From the NCBI GenBank assembly GCA_037952775.1, contig JBANAY010000003.1, positions 21,824,001 through 21,888,000 on the forward strand: a DNA stretch of 64,000 nt, written 5' to 3'. This document shows, in pieces, positions 34,973-46,043 of the stretch. A program made the translations under genes and the position numbers. Under the pieces are notes generated by a model, which saw only the letters and a program-made list of their open reading frames with translations, was not told the origin of the DNA and searched no databases. This stretch comes from Clonostachys chloroleuca (Eukaryota > Ascomycota > Sordariomycetes > Hypocreales > Bionectriaceae). Numbering within the stretch: the first letter of the stretch is position 1; each line of letters opens with the position of its first letter.

Positions 34973-35675
34973 ATCTATACGTGGGAATAAGATACCGGCC
35001 GAAAAATGAACTTAGTTACTAGGTACTAATTGGATCTTTGACCTTTAACGGTTTTCGAAGGTTGTGTTCCTAACTTCTAGACCTGGGCTTCTTTACTTTC
35101 GCTGTATAGCACATACAGAGAGACTGCCAGGTATATATGCTTTATTGATAATTAGGGATTAGTATAGCCTCAGAATCCGGGAGACTCTCCGCCATGTCAG
35201 ATGAGATTTCTTCGCGCTTAAAAAAAAGTGGCTGAATATAGGTATCATACATATCCCACCAAAAACCAGAGACAGAATATATAAGCAAATCCCTCGCCCA
35301 AACTGATGTTATGAGATTCCCGTACAGGTTACATTCCCTGGCTTTGGTAGGGGGGCCGGAAGAAGCATACCCGTCAGGTAACGCCTTGGGAATTATGCAA
35401 AGCAGTTTAGTTCAGCCTGAGCGTTAAATAAAATTGGGACGTTGCTTTTTTAGGCTCTCCTGTGCGCGCAGCCAATACAGAATAGGGAGTTATGCACTGT
35501 TCCCTGAATGCCTGTGTATGACTCCTCTTGGGCATCTGGAACATAACCCACGGAAAAGTCGCTCTCTCCGTTCAACAGCTCCCTCCTCTCCTCTCCCCAT
35601 CCACACCCTCAATACTCAAATCAGCGTCTACCATTAGCAACGTTTTATATTCAAACCCTATCTGTAAAGCTGGAC
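34973..35675. other. intergenic
   Basis: Short frames only; a poly-A run is at 35220-35227 and pyrimidine-rich sequence lies at 35565-35610 before the next gene. Confidence 0.55.
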
Positions 35676-36344
35676 ATGTCGCCACAAGTGGATACGGCTA
35701 GTGCCGCTTGGGGGCCTATAATAGCATCAACCTCAATCATAAGCGTAGACGACAACACTCTTGCTATTGATACTGGCTCATCGACCAGACCTACATCGAC
35801 AGGCGCCTCAGTATCATCAAGCTTGACATCGCAAACCATCGATAATCCTTTGACTACGACCCAATCACAGAACGTTGGACAACAGACGACAAGTCCTTCA
35901 TCTCCTGACGAGCACTCTAGTAATAGTCGGTTTCCTGTTAACCACCTCACAAATGCTAGATGACTCTCACCTAACTCATAAAATAAAGAAGCTTGGATTG
36001 CAGGGGCCGTGATCGGACCAATTGCTTTCATCCTTCTCCTTGCAGGAGCCTTCCTCCTCGGGCGCCGTAGCCGAAGATCGACCAAATCGACGACCAGCAA
36101 TGACGAAAAGGGCCTGACTGAGCAGAAGCCACCAGAACAAGCATCCATGCCCGAACTACACGAAGACAGCATTCTTCCTTCCCAAGAACTTTACGGCTCG
36201 CTTCCAGAGCATCCAACTGTTGCCGAAAAACCTTCCAACGAACCGTCGGCTCAAGAGTTACCCGCCTCTATACCGCAGTCCAAGACAAATGACAAGGGAA
36301 TACGCAACAAGAAATACGAGGCAGTGATAACAATGGAGAACTAA
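35676..36344 (+). CDS. Ser/Thr-rich single-pass membrane protein
   Basis: Exons 35676-35919 and 35989-36344 (69-nt intron, donor GTAATA, branch CCTAACTC, acceptor AAAG) encode 199 residues. About 80 Ser/Thr-rich residues (SSTRPTSTGASVSSSLTSQT) precede a helix AGAVIGPIAFILLLAGAFLLG, a basic stop-transfer RRSRRS and a cytoplasmic tail with PELHED, PSQELYGS and EKPSNEPSAQELP. This TM plus tail signature (ELYGS, EKP, ELP) is common in uncharacterised fungal surface proteins whose ectodomains are O-glycosylated; some are WSC- or Mid2-like sensors. No signal peptide is visible at the N-terminus, so the ectodomain may be truncated or the true start may lie in an unrecognised upstream exon. Function unknown. 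Confidence 0.7.
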
Positions 36345-36787
36345 ACACTTTCCAGTCAGAAAGCCAGTTTCTTCGTGTATTTCCGTGCTGATGCCGGACT
36401 GGTCGGAATCGTTGAATGGACAAGAACTTCGGGGAAATGAGCTGCTTTGACCACAAAGGGTGCTCATTTGATTGCTTCTGATCAGGCAGCCCGACGCAAA
36501 TACCACTGGTCCTAGTTTCACCATTTTGGGTCCGATACAAGAGCCGTCCAGCGCAGTAGCACGTTCCGCTTTCACAATGACAGATATTCTAATCCAACGC
36601 AATGCCTGCTGCGATTATTTTATATGGATATTGAGGTATCAGGACGCAGACCCGTTTACAGTCCTGACGCGTTGGCAAATTAAAGGAGATGTTTCCGTAA
36701 TATTTGCCAGAAGTCTAGTGGTTGTTTGTTTCCTCCTTAACATTCCCACCCCAAGGGCTATAACTTATTCTATATAGATCCTTTGAT

Positions 36788-37061
36788 ATTAGAGGCCATT
36801 GTTCGAGCTCTCGTCCTGATACTGCGTCTGATGGGGGCCTTATTCCTCCGGCCTCGACGATGCAAATCCTCGAAACAGAGCAAGCCTAAGCGTGAAAAGG
36901 GTCGAGTTCAACAAAAGTCAAAAGGATAGGTAGTTAGACCCGAACTTCATGAAGATTGTGTGGTGCCTGCCCGGGAACTTTATGGTGCACCTCCAGGGCA
37001 CCCAGCTTTTTCAGAGAAGCCTTCGAACGAACCTTCAGCTCAGGCATTGCCGATTACTTGA
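36788..37061 (+). pseudogene. relic copy of the membrane protein's TM and tail
   Basis: About 90 codons continue in one frame and align with the second exon of the preceding gene. There is a hydrophobic segment (VRALVLILRLMGALFLRPRR), a Lys-rich stretch, then PELHEDCVVPARELYGAPPGHP and EKPSNEPSAQALP before a TGA at 37059-37061. A TAG at 36927-36929 interrupts it, and the Ser/Thr-rich first exon is not recognisable. It is a decayed tandem duplicate lying 440 nt downstream of the intact copy. Confidence 0.75.
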
Positions 37062-37746
37062 CCGAAATCCAGAATAGATAAGGCATGAATAGGAACAATT
37101 AAAACGCTATGTGAAAGACATGGGCGCATCTCCTATCTGAGAGTGAGAAGTCACATCAATTTTGGACGAGCCGACGTTTTGTGGGCAATTATCAGGAGGG
37201 ACGTGAGTTTTGGGGTTTCTTAACTCTTGGAAAGTGAAAATTTTCAGTGGGAGAACTCTATTATTACCACCGTTATGGGTGTTTGAGCATGATGCCAGGT
37301 GAGCATTGATAGAACCTGGATTAGTTGAGGTATGACATAACACAACTAGAATGAGATCGATGGATTAGCTATGAGCATATGGGTATAAGAACAGTTTGCA
37401 AGCTCTTAGGGCCAATCTTTGGTGTTTCAGAACCATCAGCTAACGGGCACTGTTTAAAGTTCAAACATGGCGCTTACAGCCGGGGAGAAACCATAGCTAG
37501 GTTTTGAACAGACCACCTAAAAATGTGTTTAGGAAGGCTGGAAACCACGGAAGGCTGTACTCAATAGAGTCCATGATGATATGCACTTATGTGGGGCCCG
37601 AATACCGCAAGGTGGTTTGTGAGAAGATCCTTTCTTCATAGCGAGAAAATGGCTGGTTGGTTAGCACTACCGCTGGTTGTTGGATGCGCTAGAATGCCGA
37701 CGTAGCCGTGCTGACGTTGGAACATACGCAACGAAGACTGATAGAT
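37062..37746. other. intergenic
   Basis: No supported gene; the end of this stretch is the promoter of the 106-aa protein. Confidence 0.55.
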
Positions 37747-37754
37747 TATAAATA
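37747..37754 (+). promoter_or_regulatory. TATA box of the 106-aa protein gene
   Basis: TATAAATA, 69 nt upstream of the ATG at 37824. Confidence 0.55.
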
Positions 37755-37823
37755 GTAGGCATAGTCTCACTGCAAAAGAGAAATTTGTTGTTTTGTATCC
37801 AACTACTCATATTGGTATTGGTC

Positions 37824-38206
37824 ATGTCTAGCCTTCAGAATATCAACTCGGCCACTCTGGGCGTGTCTATGCCCGAGATTACCTTGCCTGATGGCAGCAA
37901 GGTTCAAACGGGAACCGTCGGGTAACTCAAGAGCTCAAGAAAAGGTCTCGATCAACCGCTTGCTAAGATATAATGTTGAACAGGGCGCTTTTGGCGAATA
38001 TCAAAGCATACAACCAAGCTCACGCGACACACGATACGGCGTCAATGGCGCAGCTTGAGCCTGCGATGAAGGCAGCTATCCCTCTTTTGAGCAAGGTGGG
38101 CATGTTTGACTTGTTTTCTGCTGAAGAATGGATCCGGGGGGATAATGAAGGTCGCAAATTTGTCGGGCGGGCATATCTTGAATACCAAAAAGGGAGCCAT
38201 GAGTGA
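37824..38206 (+). CDS. small conserved hypothetical protein (106 aa)
   Basis: Two exons, 37824-37921 and 37984-38206, joined by a 62-nt intron (GTAACT...TTGAACAG, with CTTGCTAAG as probable branch), encode 106 residues. The start MSSLQNINSATLGVSMPEITLPDGSKVQTG is followed by a predicted helical domain (ALLANIKAYNQAH, LEPAMKAAIPLLSKVGMFDLFSAEEW, GRKFVGRAYLEYQ). No signal peptide, membrane helix or metal site is visible. The compact layout resembles small single-domain fungal proteins of unknown function (I believe the DUF7709-type group, from memory). A TATA box precedes it and splicing is clean, so I consider it real and expressed. Confidence 0.72.
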
Positions 38207-38619
38207 GATGTGTCTCGTCCCTCAAGCGAGCGTTAAGAATACGTATGAAGTGTTGAGTATGGGTAGTCAATTAAAATGTTGTCTTCGTTGCGCTGTGGGT
38301 CAAAATTGGAAACATATTGTTCAGCAGCAGCTAATGAGTCCCGTTTAAGACATTAGTGCTGTAGACGATGATTGGACGCTCAAAGGCCTCTCGTAACGGT
38401 TACGAGAAAGCTTTAGCATGCGGGAACGCGGGCGTGAGAGTTGGAGTAGCTTGACTTCCCAACATAATGAATACCCTCATATTGTACTAAGCTAGGAACA
38501 TAAGGAGGAGCTTCGCCGTAGCTATGATCCATATCTACCGTTTTATATATATACTTACAATGGCGTGCATACCCGATCTCATACCAGCTCCATTCCCTAA
38601 CTTGACTTCATCCACTTAG
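38207..38619. other. intergenic
   Basis: Spacer between converging genes; nothing supported. Confidence 0.55.
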
Positions 38620-40234
38620 CTAAGCCAAGGCAATCTTGGCGCATTCTGGCACAAGTTCAGTGAAAACACGGTCAGGATCATACTTGTCTCTGACAGCTTT
38701 CATCTTTCGCAGGTTCCTTGCCCCATACGTCGGGAAGGTCTCGGGGATCTGAGATTTCTGTATGTCACTGAGGTACATGAACGGAAGCGGCCCCAGCCCA
38801 GCGGCAGAAAGTTTCGCCCGGATCTTCTCGTTGGCCTCGGCGTGCACCCGGAGCACGCGCTCGTCATCTTCGGGGTTCGATCACAGAGGACTCTCGACGT
38901 ACCAGATTGCCGGGCTGTCATCTTGGCCGAGACTCATGGCGTTTCCACGTGGTGCCGCGGTCACAATGGGTGTGATTGGGAGCATGCTGAAAGCGGTTGA
39001 GAAACCTTCGACATCCGCCAGAGATGCGATGCTTTCGTAGTAGGTGTCGAAGGCGATCCTAGCAGCTGTAGCATTGGCATCGCTAGTCAGCCAGTGGAAG
39101 ATAGCCCTTGTTCCGAGAGGAGGAGCATAGTTGAACTCGTTAGACCATTGGCCTATTGTCGTTCGCGAGATGTTTCCTCGTGTGATGGGTAAGATGGGTG
39201 CGGTGAAATTCTCCAACCCAATAGGTACATCCCCTTCACCGCTGTACCAAAGGTACCCGTCGAAAGAGATCTCAGGGCTATGCGATGGCACCCAGCGGGT
39301 CTGCCCCTCGAAGGAAGCCTTGGGATGTTCTGCGCCGTGGAGTGCAAACTGCTCTACACTCTTGATATACTGCTCTGACACTTCAGGCCCCCAAGAGACT
39401 GTTCCGATCAGGGCAGAAGAGATCGGGATAGTATTGAGAGCAGCCTTGGTGACAATGCAGTAGTTATTACCGCCTCCAACAAGAGCCCAGAACAGGTCCG
39501 GATGCTCATTAGCGCTCGCTGTCACCAGCGTGCCATCAGCCAGAACGCACTAAGTTTGTTGGGAGTGTATATTAGCATTTCTGGTTTCATATGTGGGAGG
39601 CAAGGCCACGTTCCTTACCTCAAGAGACCTCGCAGCGTTCGACATTCCGTACTCATAGGCCATGAAGCCGAAGGGCCCCCCTCCTAGAATGGCACCGACG
39701 ACTCCGCCATTGCCCGAGCGAATGCCGTTCGCCGTGACGCTGAATTCATCCAAGTATGCGTACAATGGCGGCCACGTCACCCCGGCCCCGATCGTTACAG
39801 TCTCGGTATCATCTGAGATAGCCATGCTGGTGAGATTCGTCATAGCCATCATGATCCCCTCTGGCCCAATGTTGGCGGCGTTGTCGATGGGCATGGCACC
39901 TCCGCAGCGGATTGCAAATTGTACTTGGTGCTCCCGGAAAGTTTGAAGCGCGAACTGCACATCTTCCGCGCCTTGCGGAGCGAAAATACAACATGGCCCG
40001 AGGTAGGTCGTTGAGGTCCAGGAGTTATACACCCATTCTGTGAGCTCATGTTTGGATCGTGCTCGCGGCAGGCCAATTCTTACATTCATTCTCAAACTTG
40101 TATCGCTCCGAGCCGGGGAAGAAGGTCTTGTCAGGGTGGCTGAAGGCCAACGCATTGCAACCGTCGTCGACGGCAGCGGATGACACAACGTTCAACAAGG
40201 CAGCGAGGCCTAGAACAGTAGCTTGAAGAGACAT
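38620..40234 (-). pseudogene. BBE-like FAD-dependent oxidase, degraded copy
   Basis: Exons 40234-40084, 40037-39619 and 39549-38620. It begins with a signal peptide (MSLQATVLGLAALLNVVSSAA) and follows the FAD-linked oxidase (PCMH) plus BBE C-terminal layout: GPCCIFAP, VTIGAGVTWPPLYAYL, GGVVGAILGGGPFGFMAYEYG, LFWALVGGGNNYCIVTK, and at the end NLRKMKAVRDKYDPDRVF. Three defects are seen. Joining intron 1 at its only good sites (GTAAGA, CTCACAG) creates TAA. A TGA at 38881-38883 interrupts the last exon, where the frame continues on both sides. The FAD-attachment segment reads RCGGAMP instead of RGGGHM, so the histidine that tethers FAD is gone. Probably a non-functional paralogue of the divergent gene at 41705. 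Confidence 0.82.
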
Positions 40235-40330
40235 TTGGACTCCAATAAGTGAACAACAATTGATAGTTCTTGAAAGTGTTATATCTTCTGATGGTCGTGA
40301 GGTGTCTTTTACCTCGCACGAATGATTTCT

Positions 40331-40340
40331 TATTTATATA
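40331..40340 (-). promoter_or_regulatory. TATA box of the minus-strand BBE-like gene
   Basis: TATATAAATA on the minus strand, 96 nt upstream of the ATG at 40234. Confidence 0.55.
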
Positions 40341-41603
40341 CTTCCAAGACTGAGCGGTCAGGCAGCGGATACACTTAGGTTAGTTTCTCAATGTGCCAAG
40401 AAGTGTCCATACTTCATACACATGAAACCCGATAATTGGAGATCAAGGCAATTATGACTACGCTGTAGCACACCTTCCGGATATCGAAAGGTCTCTAAAG
40501 CCTGGTCGTTTCAGAGAATCAAACTAATGATGGCATGATCCAGAACTGAGTACGCAACTAAACCGGTTTTCTTGTGGCGTACGAATGTTACTGTAGTCTT
40601 CAAACTTTCAGTGTTGAGGAACCCGTGCTCGTCTCCGCTTCAACTGTGTACCACATATAGCAGTTGAGAGACAATTCTGCTCTGCTCGGAGCCTGTGAAC
40701 AGAGAACGTGCCGAGTAGCAGCCTTTTCTACCGGAATGCTCATTGTGTTGGAATGTCGGGTCTGGGATCTTTCATTGTTGTTTTTAACTTTATACTCCAA
40801 CTCTCTCCCGTGTCCCACGGGATTGAAGAATGCGAATTATTGTGCTCGTGCTGCTAAAGCTTTCTCAAGTCGCCGATATCGTTGCAGTCGGCGACCAGCC
40901 CATTCTCTTGAGCCTCACATCGGAGAAGCAATATGATTTGAAAGATAAGCGTGCCATTGTGGATCATCATTTATGCATAAAAACATGCCTCAATGATATA
41001 AGAAATTGACCCCATGTATATGTAGTCATAGTTTCACCAGGTAGCATGACACAATAACTTGAGGTCAAAGTTGACAGGGGCCGAAACCGAAGGCGAGACC
41101 GGTACCGAGATGCATCCACAGCCCCGGCATTTTGGAGAGATCGGCAGTAAGGATCGGCAGTCAGTCAAGTTTGTTGCCGCACATCATTACTTTCCAGTCA
41201 GAGTAATGTCACTGGCCAAACGGGACCGAAACCGACGGCCAGGGATGGGCACCGCTTGAACATACTACGGTTACATGGCTTGCCAAGTGGAGAGTTTACC
41301 TTCAGAGTCTCATTTGGTTTCCTGAGACGAGGCTAGAAGCTGCCGGCTTATTCGGTACATGAAGGTGCCTGGGGGGACCCATCTCATCTTGCATGTGTGA
41401 AAGGGGTTGAGATCAAGGACCCCCAACGATGTCATTATTATGCTGCGATTTGCAGGAGTAGTTTAGCCTGCCAAGTTCACGGCAATGCGGCAAGGCTGCG
41501 GCCTCAACTTACGTACATGGTAGACTACCGTGCGTACGACTCACGGGGCACGAAGGCTCGATGATCCTCGAATTACGCGTCTAATGACTGCGTTTCAGAC
41601 AAG

Positions 41604-41610
41604 TATATAT
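41604..41610 (+). promoter_or_regulatory. TATA box of the plus-strand BBE-like gene
   Basis: TATATAT within aagtatatatcac, about 95 nt upstream of the ATG at 41705. Confidence 0.5.
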
Positions 41611-41704
41611 CACAGAGCGTCTGCATATCAAAAGAGCTGATCCCAAGGCAGATCGAAACATACATTCATTGCCAATCAGCTTCCTCTTTTCCTCTTCCTC
41701 AAGT

Positions 41705-43390
41705 ATGAGGTTTCATTCAGGCTCAGCAAGCATTGCTATCTTAGCAAGTGCTACCATATCGCCTCTTTCCGTGCTTGGCTTCGAGATTAGAGACAGCGTC
41801 AAAAATGCCTGCGACCAGTTGCGATCTGCATATCCCGATGCTCTCCTGATGCACAACTCAACGGCATACGAGGAGGAAAGAATCAACTTCTGGGACAAGA
41901 GGTCGAACTTAGACCCCGCCTGTATCTTTCTTCCTGGGACGGCAGACGCGGTGGCTGATGGAGTCGCTATATTTCACAAGGAAAAGGCCCAGTTCGCTGT
42001 CCGCGGAGGTGGGCATATGAATGTGAGCTTGATACCGGGAAACTTTGAAGCTTCAGTCTTTTGAACTAACTTACTTCCCTAGTACCCTGGTTCAAATAGT
42101 GTTGACGGCGGAGTACTCGTTGGCCTGAATGGTCTCACTGACATCAAAGTCAACACAAACCAAAGTCGCATCGAAGTTGGTCCCGGGAACAAATGGGTCG
42201 ATGTTTATGAGGCTCTCGCACCCTCTGGACACTACACCATTGGGGGCCGGCTCAAGACCATTGGTGTACCCGGCCTGAGCTTGATCGGTGGCGTCGGCTA
42301 CTTCTTGAACAAGTACGGCTTTACCATGGACAACGTCCTGAGCTACGATGTGGTCTTGGGTAACGGAACGCAGGTGGTGGCTAATGCGACATCTAACCCT
42401 GGTCTATTTTGGGCCTTGAAGGGGGCGGCAGCAACTTCGGTATCGTCACCAAGTTTGTCTTCAAAACGTATCACATCCCACAAGTCAGCAGCACCTATCA
42501 GATCTTCGACGACTCACAAGCCCACGACTTTATCCGAGCTGCCTGCTCCATCCTTCTTTCGGAAGACGGTGCTGTCGGTGCTGGTGCCGTGATCAACATC
42601 AACTATAACGTGACTACAATGAAGGCTACCCCCAGGTTTTTGGCCTCGAGGAGTCAACGACATCCCCGCCACCTCGTTTTAACGCATTCAGCTCTCTTCC
42701 AGCTGTCAGCCGCAGGAATGCTGTCATGCGGCCGGTTGATTGGCACTCTCAGATGGTGACTCCCAATCAAATGTTCAGGTAGGCTTCGCCAATAAGTTTT
42801 TTCCCAGTTGGTATCTAGGATTTATTCGTTCCTGATCAAACTTCTAGAGTACAATTCGGCCATCACACGATGGAGCCCGATGCTGACCAGCTTATCTACA
42901 TCTACGACCAGTGGAAAGCCTCCATCGAAGAAGTTGCGGAGATTCCAAGGATTTGGCCAACGTTTATTCTTAACTTCGCGCCCAAGTCCGGCGCCGCAGT
43001 AGCCAAGCGCAACGGCGTTGGGAATACTTTCGGTCTTGATGATAAGCAATCATATATCTGTAAGACTGATCCTTTCAAAACCTCGAATTTGGTCATTTAA
43101 GCTGATGCAAAATTACAGGGTGGCAGTTCACGACCTCTTGGGCGAACGAAGAGGACGACCTGCGAGTTACAGCTTGGCATCAGCATCATCTCAAACGTTT
43201 GCACGAGATGAACAAGCAGAAGGGCTTGGCTTCTGACTTCCTCTACATGGGTGATTCTGGTGAATGGCAAGATTCAATCTCGACCTATGGAGACCGTAAC
43301 ATTCAGAAGATGCGCAAGATTAGGGATCTCTACGATCCTGATCTCACTTTCACGAAGCTGAACTGGGGAGGCTTCAAGCTTGGGTACTAG
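41705..43390 (+). CDS. secreted BBE-like FAD-linked oxidase, two one-base deficits
   Basis: Exons 41705-42022, 42083-42778, 42848-43059 and 43119-43390 total 1,498 nt; two added bases would give 499 residues. It has a signal-like N-terminus (ASIAILASATISPLSVLG), the FAD-anchoring RGGGHM with the covalent-attachment His, the PCMH core (IEVGPGNKWVDVYEAL, GVPGLSLIGGVGYFLNKYG, LFWALKG...SNFGIVTKF), WWQFTTSWAN across intron 3 and the BBE tail (NIQKMRKIRDLYDPDLTF). Family members oxidise alcohols, amines or sugars with O2 and are often secreted or vacuolar. One base is missing in the G5 run at 42421-42425 (LKGGGSNFG expected) and one in the C5 run at 42629-42633 (ATPQVFGLEE expected). Apart from these the gene is complete. 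Divergent from a degraded paralogue. Confidence 0.87.
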
Positions 43391-44501
43391 GTGGCTGACA
43401 TTCATTTCAACTACCGTTATTGCGTCAACTATCAACTTCCGTGGGCCCTTCTCCTTTTTGGATGTACTCTTGTTCTGTTCTGCGCATTTTGTCGGGCATG
43501 GTCTCCCGAGCTGACAGTCTTGCGCCGATTCGAGAGGGCTCTGCCAGTGACACCGCTACGCCTTTCATCCCATAGTCTGCATTCTTAAATCTCTAGATGT
43601 TCTCAAATGACGTTTAAATATATAGAAATTTATTAGATGTTGTTATAATTACTGTAAGATAACTAGATAGAAATTAAATATATATATATCCATTTCTTTG
43701 GCTAGAACACTCTCTTAACCAGCTATTAATAAACCTATAAGTTTATAAATACCACTATCAGCCTAACCTTACCTTCTAATTCAAATACCTGGCTTCTGAG
43801 TGACAACTTCATTGTCCATCTCTCCCTAGTACAAGCGTCATCCACTCACCCTCAGCCTACCCTGTAGCAAGAGAGTATACCATTCGTCACACTGAGGTAT
43901 TCATCAATCGATTCCGATTATGATGATAATGATAATGATAATGATAATGATGAGAAAAACTCTAGCGAAAGCACCCCGCATGTAAGAACTTTGAAATAGA
44001 TGGATAGAATGAATGTCTTGGCGGTAGAAACTGAGTTGGACGGCCACTGAACAAGCAAGAGCTCCAGTTGAACTTTCGCAACTAGTATTGGGTGAACTTC
44101 CCTTCTGTTCCGTCTAAATGTAGACTAGTTCATGGATCCCTTGCGGTTAAAAAAGAAAAAAAACCATAATTAAATTATACACAGTACCTGTATGGAAGGG
44201 GTCCGACAGCTACGGAGACAAAAGGAACTGCCCGGAATGGACTCCGAACGTCACATCACCTAAGGCTTTTCTCTCGGTAATCGTATCATGATTACTAAAA
44301 GAACGACTTATCAATACCATGCATTTTATAATGCACCTTGACTCGTAGAATCTAATTGAAGATGCTAGATCTCCTCCCTTTGTAGTAATAGCGGGCTAAA
44401 TGGTCCTCAACAATACTTTGAATTTTTGTCTCTTCTTGACAAGAGGTCTTTGAACGCCGTCGAAAATACCAGGCACAGCGCCGTTAGGCTCCAACCGAGG
44501 C
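43391..44501. other. A/T-rich intergenic with microsatellite
   Basis: The part at 43600-43760 is strongly A/T-rich (repeated tatatatag/taaat words) and has no frame, like decayed repetitive DNA. The remainder contains a GATAAT microsatellite and the upstream region of the DUF3500 gene. Confidence 0.55.
43921..43954. repeat. GATAAT microsatellite
   Basis: Four perfect hexamer units (43925-43948) flanked by tgat and gatgag half-units. Confidence 0.9.
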
Positions 44502-45752
44502 ATGACCGAGAAAAAGGACATGGCTTCCTTTCGACAGTATATTCCTCCCCAGGATGTCCAAAGAAGCGTCGATCTCGCCCGATGCGACACCTATGAGTGG
44601 GCCAAAATCCGTTGCGCCGAGCCCTTCATGATCAACTGGAAGCGCAAATGGGACGAGCTGTGCAACGAACCATACAAGGGCATCACCACCGACGGAAACG
44701 TCATATCGGGTTTGTATAGGCTAGCCAATGGTTCCGAGGACCACGGAGCTCCCGTGGCCGCCATGGTGACGGCCGCGGAGCGGATACTTCAGACTGCCAC
44801 CGCAGAAGAAAAAGAACGGATGTGCAGGGCTGTTGACGCACCCGAGTGGCGAAAATGGGCAAACCCCGAGATTTACGTATTCAGGCATGGTATCCGACTG
44901 GAGGAAGTTTCGGAGGAGCTCGTCGCTGCTGTCCATGGTTTGATGAGAGAAAGCCTATCGCCAGCTGGCTATGCAAAGGCGTCCGGTTGTATGGACGTCA
45001 ACGAGTTTCTTGGGGACGTCGTTAACGGCAAGGGTGTCCTAAACCGAAATTCGTACAACTTCGTTCTTTTTGGTGTACCATCGCTTGATGAGCCTTGGGG
45101 ATGGCAATTGTTTGGTCACCATCTCGATTTGAACGTCTTCTGCGTAGGGTCTCAAATGGTCATTTCGCCAGTGTTCATGGGTGCCGAACCTAATATCATC
45201 GATGATGGACCCAAGAGTGGCACCGAGCTATTCACCGACCAAGAACGAGTGGGCATGAGTCTGATGCAATTTATCGACTCGGAGAACATAGAGGGCGTGC
45301 GTATATTCAATGAATTGAGTGGTCCAGAGTACCCAGAGTGGCGATTTCACCGTGCGGACCAGCGACATCTTGGGGGAGCCTTCCATGACAACAGGGTGAT
45401 TCCATACGAGGGTGCCAAAGTCACAACATTTCCAGCAGCCCAACAAGATCTGGTGAGACAGATCCTTGTTCTTTGCCTCAACTACCTCCCGGAAAAGGCA
45501 CTGTCAGCCAAGATGGAAGAGATCTCAGGACATTGGGAGGAGACGTATTTCTGCTGGATCGGGGGATGCCGTATAGGTGATGCCTTTTACTACAAGGTCC
45601 ATTCTCCAGTTGTCATGATCGAGTTTGATCATCATAGTGGAGTCTTTCTGAACAACAAGGTTCCCTTACCTTTTCATATTCACACTCTGGTGAGGACCCC
45701 TAACGGGAATGACTATGGCAAGGCGCTCTTGAAGCAAGTACTGGATGTCTGA
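44502..45752 (+). CDS. DUF3500 protein
   Basis: Single-exon gene of 416 residues. The DUF3500 signature is clear: LYRL preceding an AAERILQTATAEEKERMC helix, WANPEIYVFRHGIRLEE, WGWQLFGHHLDLNVF, VISPVFMGAEPN, then LFTDQERVGMSLM and the C-terminal HSPVVMIEFDHHSG and HIHTLVRTPNGNDYG. The repeated His motifs (GHH, DHHSG, HIHT) suggest a metal site; no biochemical function is established for the family to my knowledge. The start is MTEKKDMAS; the ATG six codons later is an alternative. It has no targeting signal. It stands at the left end of the metabolic run and may belong to it, but nothing in the sequence proves shared regulation. Confidence 0.85.
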   Translation: MTEKKDMASFRQYIPPQDVQRSVDLARCDTYEWAKIRCAEPFMINWKRKWDELCNEPYKGITTDGNVISGLYRLANGSEDHGAPVAAMVTAAERILQTATAEEKERMCRAVDAPEWRKWANPEIYVFRHGIRLEEVSEELVAAVHGLMRESLSPAGYAKASGCMDVNEFLGDVVNGKGVLNRNSYNFVLFGVPSLDEPWGWQLFGHHLDLNVFCVGSQMVISPVFMGAEPNIIDDGPKSGTELFTDQERVGMSLMQFIDSENIEGVRIFNELSGPEYPEWRFHRADQRHLGGAFHDNRVIPYEGAKVTTFPAAQQDLVRQILVLCLNYLPEKALSAKMEEISGHWEETYFCWIGGCRIGDAFYYKVHSPVVMIEFDHHSGVFLNNKVPLPFHIHTLVRTPNGNDYGKALLKQVLDV

Positions 45753-46043
45753 GCTTTGATGTTCTACACCTTTTTTTGGATTGCCCGAACATAATCGAAT
45801 TGGGATTGCTACGAATTATACTATGAATATAAGAGGAATAGTGTACCATAGCTAGCTAATCCCCCGATTTTCAATACGATCAAGCCATTGCTCGCAGTGA
45901 TCGATCGAACTGAACACTATATATTTTAATTTTTGCAGATGGAATGCGCAAATTACTGGTGCAAATGTTCCTTCGTTAAGACAATACTTGTGAAATACTC
46001 CAAATGAAGAGCAGCGCAAACTAATGAGCCGATCGAACACGAA

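Larger units (their letters stand above)
40235..41704. other. divergent intergenic region of the BBE-like pair
   Basis: 1.47 kb between two head-to-head paralogues, each with its own TATA box near 95 nt from the ATG. Repeated ggccgaaaccga / ggaccgaaaccgacggcc motifs at about 41079 and 41221 could be imperfect copies of one element. No gene supported. Confidence 0.5.

Noticed and set aside
26731..38883. RIP as the cause of the stop codons
   Set aside because: The TGA codons at 26731-26733 and 38881-38883, if derived from TGG, need C-to-T changes in CpC context on the other strand, not the CpA context typical of RIP, and no heavily transition-mutated repeat was seen.
45852..46040. 62-codon minus-strand frame next to the short hypothetical gene
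   Set aside because: A/T-rich, no similarity to any family and no splice link that clearly joins it to 46044-46382.
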